DNA from: Onchocerca lupi
Taxonomy: Eukaryota > Nematoda > Chromadorea > Rhabditida > Onchocercidae
Direction: 5' to 3'
Assembly: GCA_028564675.1 (NCBI GenBank)
Contig: JAOVVO010000019.1
Location: forward strand, 186,001-250,000
DNA length: 64,000 nt
Under the pieces are notes generated by a model. The model was not told where the DNA came from, made no database searches, and saw only the letters and a program-made list of their open reading frames with translations. A program made the translations under genes and the position numbers. This document shows positions 1-11,280 of the stretch, piece after piece (within the stretch, counting starts at the first letter, position 1; each line of letters starts with the position of its first letter).

Positions 1-2323
1 ATTACTAGAGAGAGTTGAAAAGATTTTCAACTTTCAATTTTTCCTATTTGTATTTTATTTTCTCAAAAATCATTTATTCATTTCTATAAAATTTCTAGAA
101 TATTATTCATTTCTATAATATTCTGGGGATTTCATCAATCTTCAATAATCCCATAATTATTCATTCGGATTTTAAATATTTTTAATGCATCATTGATCAT
201 CATATTCATATGCTTATCATTTATCAGTCTCTGTCACATTCAGCAGAATGCATGATATTTTCTTGAATCGGACAAGGTAAGCAAGAAACAGTTAAATCAA
301 CTGGTTAATTAATCGGAACAATTTGCCCAAATTTGTCCAACAGGAATATTAACTTTTCCGGTAGATGATTCTTAAATAATTTTAATTCTTAAATTATGCG
401 TCAAATATTTTTCTTCATTTTTTTTTTTTTTTTTTTTTTTGAAATTTTACAATTTGAAGGAAATTCAGTCAACAGTAGATTACTTTTGCGTAATGGAAGA
501 TGTCCATTTGCTAATTCTGAAAATACCTGATTGGGTCATCACCCTTCTCCCGTCCTCATAATTCAAGTAATCCATTTATCTGATCAAATTGCCACCGTTT
601 TCCGGTCCTTGCTCTCACTTCATGCTAATTTGCACTATCAACGAAATAACACATATTAGTACATCTGCTTTCATTTATCGAAATTACTGGGTGTTACATT
701 TTGTTCATCTAATAAAAAACAAAAAATATCGTTTCTCTGTATTATATAATGGCAAAAAAAGAAAACTATACTTTTTAAAAAAAAGAAAAAAAAAGTGTAG
801 AGTTTTCATATATTGATGAATTAAAATGGGTATCGTATTTGAAATGGATATCGTGTATAATATCAAAGAGATATCAAATACGTACTTGAAACTTTCGATT
901 TCTTTCTCAAACTTCGCGAAACTTTATTTTAATACGATAAACAGTATAAAATATGATTACATCAGCAAGTTATCAATGCATGAAGAAAACACAGATGTAT
1001 CTTTCAAATGAAATTTATTGCCAAAGCTCGAGCGATTTTGATTTATTCCATCGCACATTTTTATTTCTTTCTGTTCAAAGAGTTTTGTTGGTCCTACTTT
1101 TTCTCTCTTTAATATTTTTATGTTCAACTTTCATCGAAATTGATTTGCCGGTTTTATTCAAATCTATTTTTAAACAAAAATTATAAGCATTCTATAAAAT
1201 GATAAAAGCGAAAGATATCTAAGAATCAATCAATATATCCATGAATTAATCAATATTCAGATCTATCTAAGGGTCAATCGATATATCGAAGAATTGATCA
1301 ATATATTTATAGCACGAAAAATATTAAAATCTGTTTTTACAGAAATGAAATATATTCTACATTTGTTATTATTATTACAAAATTTGGTAGAAAGAAACAT
1401 TTTTCCAAAATGCAGAAATGCCCAAATGTTGAAAAAGAACTAGGTTTTTTTTTTTGAGGATACTGTAAATTAGTGGATGATGGATGTAATTGTCGAATCA
1501 TTTACCACGCCTTCTAGCCAATTTAGATCACCAACAATTTAAGTAAGTACCCTGTCTTCGTGCATGGATAAATCATTGATTACAAAGTATTTGAATCAGA
1601 AATCATCTACTTCCAAATATCCACCTCAGTATCAGGTTATTTTATTGATTTACCTACTTATTGCTTCAGTTATCTTAGCAATTTCGATAATGAATTTCAA
1701 TATATTCTGCTTTTTTCTCTTTTTTTTTATTCGCAATTGTTGGTAAGGTAAGGCAAATTATATTAAGCTCATTAATTTGTTAATTACTTAATTTTTTTAA
1801 TAAAGGCGTCCAATAGATTAGAAAAAAACAAAGAGAAAGTCATTCGATTTTTCCTAATCTATCAAAGGATCATAACTCAAGTTTTCCCTTGAAATATCAT
1901 AAACTATTATAAGTTTTAGCTATCACTTCCTTTTCGATTTTTTCTAATCTGTCAAAGGATTGTAACCTAAGTCTTAACTACCACTTAAATGACTAAGATT
2001 TAGACCTTTTTTTTGTTTTTAATAATTAATTGATTCATCATTTCCATATACATTATAATATTTGCAAGTAAACTTGTTTATCAGTGAGATTCAATTAGCT
2101 TTACTGATACGGTAAAAGTATTTAATGAAGTGTATAAAGTATTCAATGACACTAAGATTCATTTTCCTAGTGCTCATTTGATTGCGATTTGTTGCATTGA
2201 TCTCATCAGTGACCTTGATATCACTAGGCCTATTAATGGTTCAGATAGTTTCAATTTAAATTTAACAAAATCTAAAAATCAGTGAAAAATGCACTTTTTT
2301 TAAAAATATATTGATATTTAGAA

Positions 2324-2358
<35 letters not shown>

Positions 2359-2390
2359 TGGAATTTCCGGAAATTAATCAAAAAATATTT
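1..2390. other. Intergenic, no gene seen
   Basis: AT-rich sequence with no reading frame that resembles a protein and no splice-linked exon set. It holds a T tract at 419-440, another at 2324-2354 just before the bHLH gene, and a degenerate two-copy tandem repeat at 1215-1304. The promoter of the bHLH gene may lie here, but no specific element can be pointed to. Confidence 0.6.
1215..1304. repeat. Degenerate 42-base tandem pair
   Basis: Two 42-base units, 1215-1256 and 1263-1304, are the same at about 35 positions and are separated by six bases. Both carry the TCAATC-ATATATC core followed by GAATT and ATCAATAT. Probably a local duplication. No function is suggested. Confidence 0.6.
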
Positions 2391-2392
2391 AG
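2391..2392 (+). promoter_or_regulatory. Candidate trans-splice acceptor
   Basis: AG of a TATTTAG acceptor-like site, three bases before the bHLH start codon and with no upstream exon in frame. This is where a nematode spliced leader would join. Inferred from position and consensus only. Confidence 0.45.
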
Positions 2393-2395
2393 TCA

Positions 2396-2937
2396 ATGGA
2401 AATACGAGAGAGCAACAAAAGCACCGGACAGGATGTAATGAAACGAGCAAAACGAAAATATCGCTGTCGAGTTCGAAGTCCGGAAACTATCCGGCGAACG
2501 AAGCAAATTCGTCGAAATAAAGCGAATGCTCGCGAACGTCGCAGGATGCATAATTTGAATGAAGCATTGGAAAAACTACGACGCACACTACCACAACTTC
2601 CAGATGAACCAAAGTTGACTAAAATCGGTGAATATATCTTTTTCAAAATTTTCTTCGTTCAATTAATTCTTGATGGAATTTCTTCGTTTAAAAAATTTTT
2701 AAGTTCAGAATGAACATGATTTATTAATAAATTTTAATTGATGAATATTGCTTCAATTTATCTTTAGAAACTCTTCGAATGGCCAACAATTATATTTATG
2801 CCCTCACACAGATTCTTAGCGATGATCAAGAAGAAGAAGCTCAAGCAGTTACTCCTATTCATCGTGGAAGATCATTTTATGTATCAGTGGATAGCAAAGA
2901 CCGTCGAGTTTGTGGTCCAGAAAGTTTTATGCGTTAA
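2396..2937 (+). CDS. ngn-1: Neurogenin-like bHLH transcription factor
   Basis: Two exons, 2396-2627 and 2768-2937, give a 133-residue protein; the GTGAAT...TTTAG intron splits the Glu codon of the TKIETLR block. The bHLH domain is at residues 39-94: basic region with NARERRRMHNLN, helix 1, the loop LPQLPDEPKL, then helix 2 with TKIETLRMANNYIYAL. The LP-x-x-P-D-x-x-KLTKIETLR pattern matches neurogenins better than NeuroD or atonal, and ERRRM in place of ERNRM is, as I recall it, also seen in nematode NGN-1. The family acts in the nucleus, binds E-boxes as a dimer with a class I bHLH partner, and promotes neuronal fate. The short tails (38 residues before, 39 after the domain) hold no other domain. 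The start was chosen because ATG 2396 follows a TATTTAG acceptor-like site by three bases. A poly(A) signal AATAAA lies at 3014-3019. The family call is firm; orthology to ngn-1 is inferred. Confidence 0.9.
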
Positions 2938-3013
2938 TCATGTGGCTTCAAAATAGGAATACATCAATTTAAGTGAAAATTTAAGTAAAGCACAACATTC
3001 GTCTAGAAAGATA

Positions 3014-3019
3014 AATAAA
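3014..3019 (+). terminator. Poly(A) signal of the bHLH gene
   Basis: AATAAA 77 bases after the stop codon of the neurogenin-like gene. Confidence 0.5.
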
Positions 3020-4278
3020 GTTATAGTGTCACTTTCTACATATTAAACACATCTATGTGATCTGCAAACTTTATTGCATATAAATATTTTTCTAATTAAT
3101 AGTTATTTGAAAGTTGTTTTTTTTTTTTGAAACATGGAAGAGATGATTTCGTTAAGCCGGTTTTGTTTTTCTTAAACTTAAACCAGGACAGATGGAAGAA
3201 AAGTTCTGTTTGATCAAAAGTTATTGCCGACATGATAGCAACTATTTGTAATTTAATATTAAGTAATTATCAATAGCATATTTTTGTCGGCAGAAGGTAT
3301 TTATTTATATTTACCTGTCTGTTCTTTCTTGAGACATGCTTTGTTTACCTCCCAGATAATTATAAATATCGCATGATCGCTAACAGTCTTCGCCATTTTG
3401 ATAGAAAAGTTCAACCCACAGCAGGATATCATCCATTATTGACACTTTCTTCTAATTTCTCCTTTTTCTCTTCGGGAAAATGCTTTGATCAGGCTAAGTT
3501 TTATTTCATTGGCTTGTAGAAAAACTTTTGATCACTTTTTGTAATTTTAGAATTCAATTTTTGCATTTTAAATTTACTCGAAATTATTTCTATATAAATT
3601 AATCTTTTTATTGAAAAATTGAGAAAGACTTAAATTGTCAGATATATGTTTCCAGAAGAAAGAATTAAGAAATCATGAGTTTTAAAACTATTATTAATTT
3701 TAATTTTTTGCTTCAATAGGCAAAGAAAATAAACTTAGCCTAGTTAAAGTTTCGCAGACTAATTTTTCGCTTATAATTCTGAAAATGACTAATCGATCTG
3801 ATAATTAGAACGAACAGCAACTTATGTATATTATAAACAGAATTATTTTCGACAGTGCCACATTTTAACCTCAATTTTGAGCTAATATTTTACGAGTGCC
3901 AACATTAGAGGTCAAATTAGTAACGGGCAATTAAGTACCATGCAGAAGTGACTCACATGCTACTACTTTACTTATAACTCATTTTAAGGGCATCGTGATA
4001 TATGATACGGACTGTATCACAAGATCATTAATTCTGAAAGCATTGAAGCAGAATGAATTTATTCATTTTGACACTCATCTGTTGTCTCAAAACATCCGGA
4101 AATGATTATTTTGATTGCTAGCAAACAATCTGTATTAGATAGAAAGTAAATAGTAGAATTTATTGCTTTATTCTTCTTAATAAAAACAAAATTTAAAGGC
4201 TATTCTATCATCTAAATTCGAGTTCGAAAGGTTAGAGTAAAGATGAAATATTTCCTCTTCCACTACCGTAACAGTACA

Positions 4279-4306
4279 AAAGTTACTGTAGCATCACAGT
4301 AACTTT
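4279..4306. repeat. 11-base perfect hairpin
   Basis: Arms 4279-4289 and 4296-4306 (AAAGTTACTGT and its complement) flank a six-base loop. It lies in non-coding DNA and could be a chance hairpin or the remnant of a small inverted-repeat element. Confidence 0.6.
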
Positions 4307-6413
4307 CGTATAGATTTATAATTAATTAGTGATACTCAAAGAAATCCCGAATATGTAAATTATTCGGCAACATGGACAGAAATATCTTCTGTAACATATC
4401 GATAACAGTGAATATCGAAAAAATTGTAAGAATAATGGTGACATTACATAAGTTTGGGGCCTTTCATCCTATTAACGTTTTCCTCTTCTCCAGGTTCGTA
4501 CCATGAAAACTTCAACAAGGATAATGATGGCTTATGATGCAATGATGCAATAGTATTCAGCAGGGGGTTAGAGGTCAATCGGCACCTAGCAATGTTTTAG
4601 GTTCAACTCCACATACAGCTTAAAATAATTATCCAGTCTTAAGAAATTGTTTGTAAAGAACAAAATTTCAAAAAACTATTCATTAGCTGAACAATTTTAC
4701 GCATTTTCTAAAATTTTTGTAAGTTAATTTTCAATTCATAAATCAAAAAAAAAAATGCTAAATAAGGTCGAAGTGAAATCATATTAAAATAGTTAAGAAC
4801 ATTTAAAATAAGTTTGATAAAAAATGAAATTTCAGAATCGTATTTGAAACTGTATATTTGAAAAATGGAAGAGATGTCTGAATCTAGTTTAAATTTATTT
4901 TTTCATTTTTCGAAATCTAATTTGTGACAGTAATAAACTTCTAATTCTGACTAACATCGATAAAAAAAAAAGTCAGATTTTTTAGTATACTCCAAATAAT
5001 TCAACTTATTGCTTGAATATCAGATTTGATGGATAATCTAAATGAGAATAGAAAGAAACGATTCGGTAATTGAATATTTAATTTTTGCCTAATTTGGAAA
5101 GTTTGAATTATTTTCTGTTAATCTGCGGGAGACAAAAAAAGACTTTTAAATAATTACAACCGTTTCTTATTTTATAATAAATGATTGCGGATTAATTGCA
5201 GCTACTTCTTATAAATGATAAGAAACGACTTAAAATTTGAACACTCATGAATGATAAAATGATTATGGATTAATTTTCAAAAAACCGGCTCTGCTGAATT
5301 TAATCCCATTAAAGCTAAATATGTCATTTCCATTCAAAGCAAATGCAGTTTTACTGCCAAATCACATCAGTGCATTTAATTTAATCTTTTTCATATTTTC
5401 AAATGCAAAACACTGCTGCTTGTGAGGGTTATCTTTTTATAACTTTGAAGCGAAAAAAATGATCGATTTCTTATCATTTTTAAAAAAATTCCTTGAATTT
5501 ATCATGCACGCATACTTGTGACAATCCCGTTAAAGAAAATTCTCTTAGTGGAGATTAAGCTGATCCTAGATTAACAAGAGATTTATGATCCGTCTGACAA
5601 ATCGATAATCTTGGATTTAGATAAAATTGAATGACGGATTTGTAATGCTAATAAATATTAGAAAAACATTTTTCCAATTGTCGAAAGTGATTTGAATTAT
5701 CAGTGATCTTATTATTGCATCCTATAGAATAATATGTGAATCAAATGGATCAAAGAAATCACAATTTTAGGTAAAATTCAGTTCCTCTGAATGTAATCTC
5801 TGCATAATTTCTTTTTTACTAGTAAAATTACTTGCTGAACTTTTATAAGTTTTCTGGAATGAAATGATCAAATACTTGTAAATTGTTGTTGCTGAAGTTT
5901 GAAATGATAATATCGTTAAATGTATGTATAATACCGGATGTATAAAAAGAAAACGATTATTCCAGAAAAAGGATCTAATACTAATTACAACAATTGGTTG
6001 TTCTACACTAACAGAATGAGTTTTACACGTTCATCAGTTATTAACAGTATCAAAGAAGACACAGAAATTATAGCTAGCCATATTTGAGCATTTTTGAAAA
6101 ATTGAACAGAGGTCGAAGTCTCCTTACTTGTCAGATTCACTTTTTCCATTAAGTTTTCTTTTCAGATGGATAAATTCTTAGCGATCAACATCTGATGGCT
6201 TTCCTCAAAGTTCGAACAAAATAGAATGAATAGAATAAGTGAATTCCATAAATGGTGAGCGAAATTAATTTAACTTAATACTTTAAGAATAATCTGTTTA
6301 ATTTTTGAAATTTAATTCTTGAAAGGGAAGCTTTTTAGAAATGAAAATTCAAGTCTCTTCTCTTTAATAAAGTAGTAGTGGAAACAATTAGTGATAAAAA
6401 AATATTGATGAAA

Positions 6414-6438
6414 TAATCTGTGATTAAATCACAGATTA
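6414..6438. repeat. 25-base near-perfect palindrome
   Basis: Arms of 12 bases (TAATCTGTGATT and its complement) meet at a single central base. It is intergenic and no function can be assigned. Confidence 0.6.
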
Positions 6439-8165
6439 CAAGATTTGAGATTTTTTTTTCAGAAAATATTTTTCAGTAAGAAATACATTCCTTAATCATT
6501 TTTCACTCCATTTATATGAGAATGAATGGTAGATCATCGGAATTTTAAAAAAAAGAAAATTTTCTATATTTTCAACATTTATGTGTTATCTATATATATA
6601 TATATATTTTTTTTATATTATTGGATGATAAATCGCTTATCAGCAGCTTTTGTTCAAATAACAATACATTGTTTCAAATATTATAGAAATGGCTATGTGT
6701 ACTGTATTTGAACTTTGACGACCGACTGGCAGGCAATTAATATCATTTACTATCTGTACATTATCTACCATTAATCATTAATAATGCATTGTTCCTATGA
6801 TTAGTTAAAATATTAGTTAGAATAAGAATCTAGAAGTTAATCAAAAATGGATTTAATGTCGTAAACATCAATTTGAAAGTGAAAAAATTCACAAAAATCT
6901 ACTACATCCAATTGATTATCGAAAATTTCGCCGTATCTTTGTATTCTTGACAATTCATTATTTTTATCATTAATCAGATATTTTCAATATTTTTAATAAG
7001 ATATAATATTTATTGCCCTAAAAATCTTGAAATTAATTAAAGAAATCTAGGATCTACTAAAACCACATAAGAATTATATGAATTTTCAGAAGATTTAAAT
7101 TAAATGAAGGAAAAAAAGAATGTTGAAAAGCATGACACATGACATAATTTGGAATACTATTCTTAAAACTGTGAAACATATTTCATAATTTTACAACTAT
7201 TTTGTTGGAAGAAAACAAAACTTTTTTGCAAAAATATGTGTGATAACAATACAATGCGCCATTTTCCAAAAAAAGACCACTAAACTTTTTGATTTCTTTC
7301 CAATCACAATAACTTTACAGTGACTTTTCAGGTGCGAAATATCCTATGCAACCTGTGAATTGAAATTAATCCGAACAAAGAAGATGTAGATAAAAATTAC
7401 GTATCAAAATCAAAATCATATCAAAATATCATATCAAAATTGCCAAAGTAGGAAAGCGAAAAATTGAGATATCTAAAAACGACTCAAAAGATCTAACAAA
7501 ATCAGCAGCCAGTCAGTTGAATTCATATTAAATGAACCATCCGAATAAGGTCAGAAATCGATGAAACCAATTTTGATTCTCAAACACTTTTTTGAATTTA
7601 TAATTTTTTGCAAGAAATTTTATTTAATATATCTGCAAAAAATTTTATTTGCCAAACATATTCAATGCCTAAGATTAACAATTACGATACACTGCTTCAA
7701 ATGGCCTTTTCAGTATGACAGCAACTCAGAATGATAGCAATTATCAGTCTAATGATGATGAGGAACACAGGCATTCGTTATCCTTAAAACAAAAAAAAAA
7801 AAAAAAAAAATTACGAAACTAAGATTCATAAATTATTTCATGCAGCAAGTTTGTACATGAATCTCACTGTTTGCCACCAAAACAAAATTTTTAATTCGTT
7901 GGAAATTTCTTCTCAACTTTCAAAAAACAGAACAAGTGTATGCATACGTCTATTACGTATAGGTTCCTAGAGATATATTCATTACGTATAAAATTTTAGG
8001 TACACGTTACACACATCACACACATGCTCATATATATTCAAAAGATGTTTGAAATAAAGAACAATCACTGCATTCTGCATGTCAAATTCGCATAATGAAC
8101 ACGCCAGTTAATTAAAGGTAACAAAAACACTTTTTTTTTCGCTTTAATTTATGATTTTCAGAAAG

Positions 8166-11100
8166 CTATAACTCAGATTTACTGCTCTTTTTGCTTTTCT
8201 CTTTCTTGATTGTATCGGATTTAATGCTTTTTTTGCTTTCCTCTTTTTTGATTTCTTTTTCTTCTTCTTCTGACTTTTCTTCTACCGACTTGTTCGACTT
8301 AAGTTTTGGACCTTTTTTCATTTCCGGAACCTAAAATGTGAATTAAAAATAGTTCTAGCGTTATAAAAAATGCGAGTAAGAAAGAAAATTTCTGAATAAG
8401 AAATCGGAATGCTGAGGTCCATCTAACAACAGAGGTATAGATTCAAAAGGCACTAGAATTAATGTCTTTCATTTCTTAAAGTTTTATAGAATTCAATCCT
8501 AAGAGTTGATAGATGTACTCCATGAATTTGAAAAAATACTAAAGCCTAACTTTCACTGTAATCAAGACTTTCGGCACTTTTTTAAAATATAGCAAAGTTT
8601 AAAATAAGATAATATCAGAGATACTATCATTATTTAAACAATTTTTTGTTGAAATTGAATTCTTCAGAAACCTCAAAAAACAGATTCTTCTGCAATTAAT
8701 TTCATTGTTCACTACTATTTTAGAATTATTGATCTAATAGTTAGATTAGCTAGTGAAACAAAAGCTAGTAATATTAATTCTCCAGTATTCTTACTTAATC
8801 ACTTTTAATTTAATGAACGAATTATTAGCGAATTTAGTTTGTTTTATCAATTTAATAAAGAAGCAACTGACATCAATGTCGTAGTGTCGCAAAACATCTT
8901 TCATTGAATTGAGAACATCTGCCGGTGAAGAATAATAATATGCATAATTTTTGTATTCTGCTTTTTTATTCTTAAATTGCGGCAACAAATCGCCATTTTT
9001 GTCTGAAATGACACAAAGTAATTGTAAATTTCAAACAAAAGAAAGAGAAATCAGTAAAGCGATCAGTCACACGCATAATGTTAAATAAATCGATAGTTTC
9101 GGATTACTTTTAAAACTATATGTTCAACCGATTCAAAGAAAAGAGAGAATAAGAATGAAGTAGAGATGCAGATGGAGAGGATATCATGCGTTTGATAAAA
9201 ATCAGAAAACTTCTATTTCAGAATAGAAGAGCCGTAGAAGTGATGGATGGATGTGAATGGCTTTCGGCCTAATTAGAGAAATTTGAAAATTCGGAAGAAG
9301 GCGGAATTAAAAAACAAATGCTTACAGAATGATTACCATTCCTATGACGATAATGAAGTTAAAAAAGAGAAATTTAGTTGAATATTAGCACTTATTTAGC
9401 ACTTAATTTTATCATTTAGTTATTGAATTTTATCACTTATTCTGTAATCCTCTTTTTACCTCAACTGTTTCGGAGTAGAAATAATGAAATTGTATTTTAG
9501 GTAAGGTGAACTGAATCTCGTAATGAATTGAAGTCTGAATTTCGGAAAAATTAGTTAACTGCACGCGAGGTTCCTTCATCTAAAAGAAATAATGCAGATA
9601 AAACTGCTGGTAACTCGAAGACTTCGAATTTTGCAACTCAAAAGCAGCAAAATTCATGAAGTCCTGTATATTCTTCTAGAAGCGTACAATGGATCATCAG
9701 AAATTTGTTTCAAGAAACAAATGCGCGATGAATTTGTCATCAGCAAAAACCAATTAATTGATGGCACCGAATTTTAGAATTAAAAAAAAAAAAATCCTTT
9801 CTTTCTATCAGAAATTCTTCATATATCGGCTGATTTCATCATCACAAGATAAAAGTTCATAAAACCATTTATCGCAGAATTTCATTTAAAAGAAGGAATT
9901 CCTCCATTCATTTCAATCCTTAAAAGAACTGATGAAGAAATTTAGGAGGAATTTTAATGTAACCATGGCTTTATTTCTACTAGTTCGTATTTCACAGTCG
10001 GTGGAAAATTTTTCAGGATCTTGCAAAGTGTGCTGATTTTGTTAGATAAATAGTTCGATTACATGCTTTTTTTTGCCATTTTTAACTCTCAAAAAAAGTA
10101 GTAATTTTAATGATATTGCTTGAATTTTATGCTATAAATGCTTACCCAAGAAAAGCACACGTGGAATATATTTACCATCTGGTCTGTATTCTTCTTCATA
10201 CGGTTCATCATCATCTTCTGTGTTTACCATAATAAAATATTTGGAGAGTTGCTTAAAAGCCTTCCGGGCATTTGACTGTTGGAATGTTTTCTTTAACGCT
10301 AAAATAAAACTAGTTCAATCAATGTACTTTATTTCGCACTATTATTCCACACATTTTATCGACATATCTCTGAAAACGAACATAATTATGGATGACTTTT
10401 GATTTTTAAAAATTTGTAGAAATTTTCATATTGTTGATCGTTCTTCAATCTTTTCATATTTCTAATGACATTTATGCAAAGATTAAGTTTACAATTAACA
10501 ATGATATCTTAGGCAACTGCCAGTTATCGCTTGTCGGATGCCTAAATAGCCTAAATAGAAGCCTAAATAGCCTAGAAAAATTGGAAAAGAAAAGAGCCAA
10601 CCTTTGCATGCATGACACCACGATTTATGTATTAACAGGAATATCGGTTTGTTCACTTCCATTGCCATTTCCACCGCATCCTCCCATTTCACCCAATCGA
10701 TGTCTTCACCGAAGCCTTCAAAATAATAAATAAAAATTAAAGAATTAATGAATGAAAGAAAGCGAAAATTTACAGGTCGTAATTGTAATAGCATTTGCTG
10801 GAAGTTGAATAGATTGCAAAATCTTTGAAGACTTGACAATTTATACAATTTCTGAGACAGTCTCTACGAGCGAAAAATGAAAGTATAACTAATGATTAGT
10901 TTATTTGGATATTCTCTAATAATTGCTTGCAACATAAATATTCAATTAAATTAATTATGAGATTATTTACTTTACAAGCGATATGGCTATTTTCAATCAA
11001 AATTAATAATAGAAGTATTAATTAATAATAGAAGTATTCTAAGAATTGCTGCTCGGTCAAACAAACTTTTGTTCATTTAATTATGAAAATTTAGAATTTG

Positions 11101-11280
11101 TAAGTTTTTATATACGTAAATCTTTTATTGACGTGAATTTTATGAACGTAAAGTGACGTAAACTTTTATCGACTAACCATGTGATAAGGGATTTTGATAG
11201 ATTTGCTTAGTATCGAATGAAGAAGCATCTGTGTTTGATGAAAAAAATAAAAAAGCGATAGGAAGGACACACCCGAACAT
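8166..11280 (-). CDS. txdc-12: ER thioredoxin-fold protein, TXNDC12 family
   Basis: Five exons on the minus strand (11178-11280, 10602-10715, 10146-10298, 8872-9002, 8166-8330) join in frame to 221 residues. Residues 1-21 form a signal peptide. The thioredoxin fold follows: GFGEDIDW (35-42), the redox motif WCHAC at 67-71, the acidic stretch MVNTEDDDEP (96-105), the PDGKYIPR block with its cis-proline (112-119), then FLDKNGD. The order matches human TXNDC12/ERp18, a thiol oxidoreductase of the ER lumen, which has CGAC where this protein has CHAC. The last exon encodes a lysine/glutamate/serine-rich tail (about 170-217) ending in KSEL, a KDEL-type retrieval signal. Human TXNDC12 ends in EDEL and, as I recall it, lacks so long a tail. 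The start is the ATG directly before the hydrophobic stretch. The C. elegans numbering (12.1 or 12.2) cannot be decided. Family assignment is firm; activity is inferred. Confidence 0.95.
11001..11038. repeat. 19-base exact tandem duplication
   Basis: AATTAATAATAGAAGTATT occurs at 11001-11019 and again at 11020-11038, inside intron 1 of the TXNDC12-like gene. Probably replication slippage. Confidence 0.8.

Larger units (their letters stand above)
3020..8165. other. Intergenic, no gene seen
   Basis: About 5 kb without convincing coding sequence between the bHLH gene and the end of the thioredoxin-fold gene. It contains two short perfect inverted repeats (4279-4306, 6414-6438), a TA run near 6592-6607 and an A tract at 7790-7810. 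Confidence 0.6.

Noticed and set aside
589..1186. Three overlapping open frames of 61-77 codons
   Set aside because: Rich in Phe, Ile, Lys and Asn from AT-rich DNA, no motif, no splice partners; typical of chance frames.
4590..4625. tRNA T-arm-like GGTTCAACTCC
   Set aside because: No acceptor stem, D-arm or anticodon arm could be folded around it.
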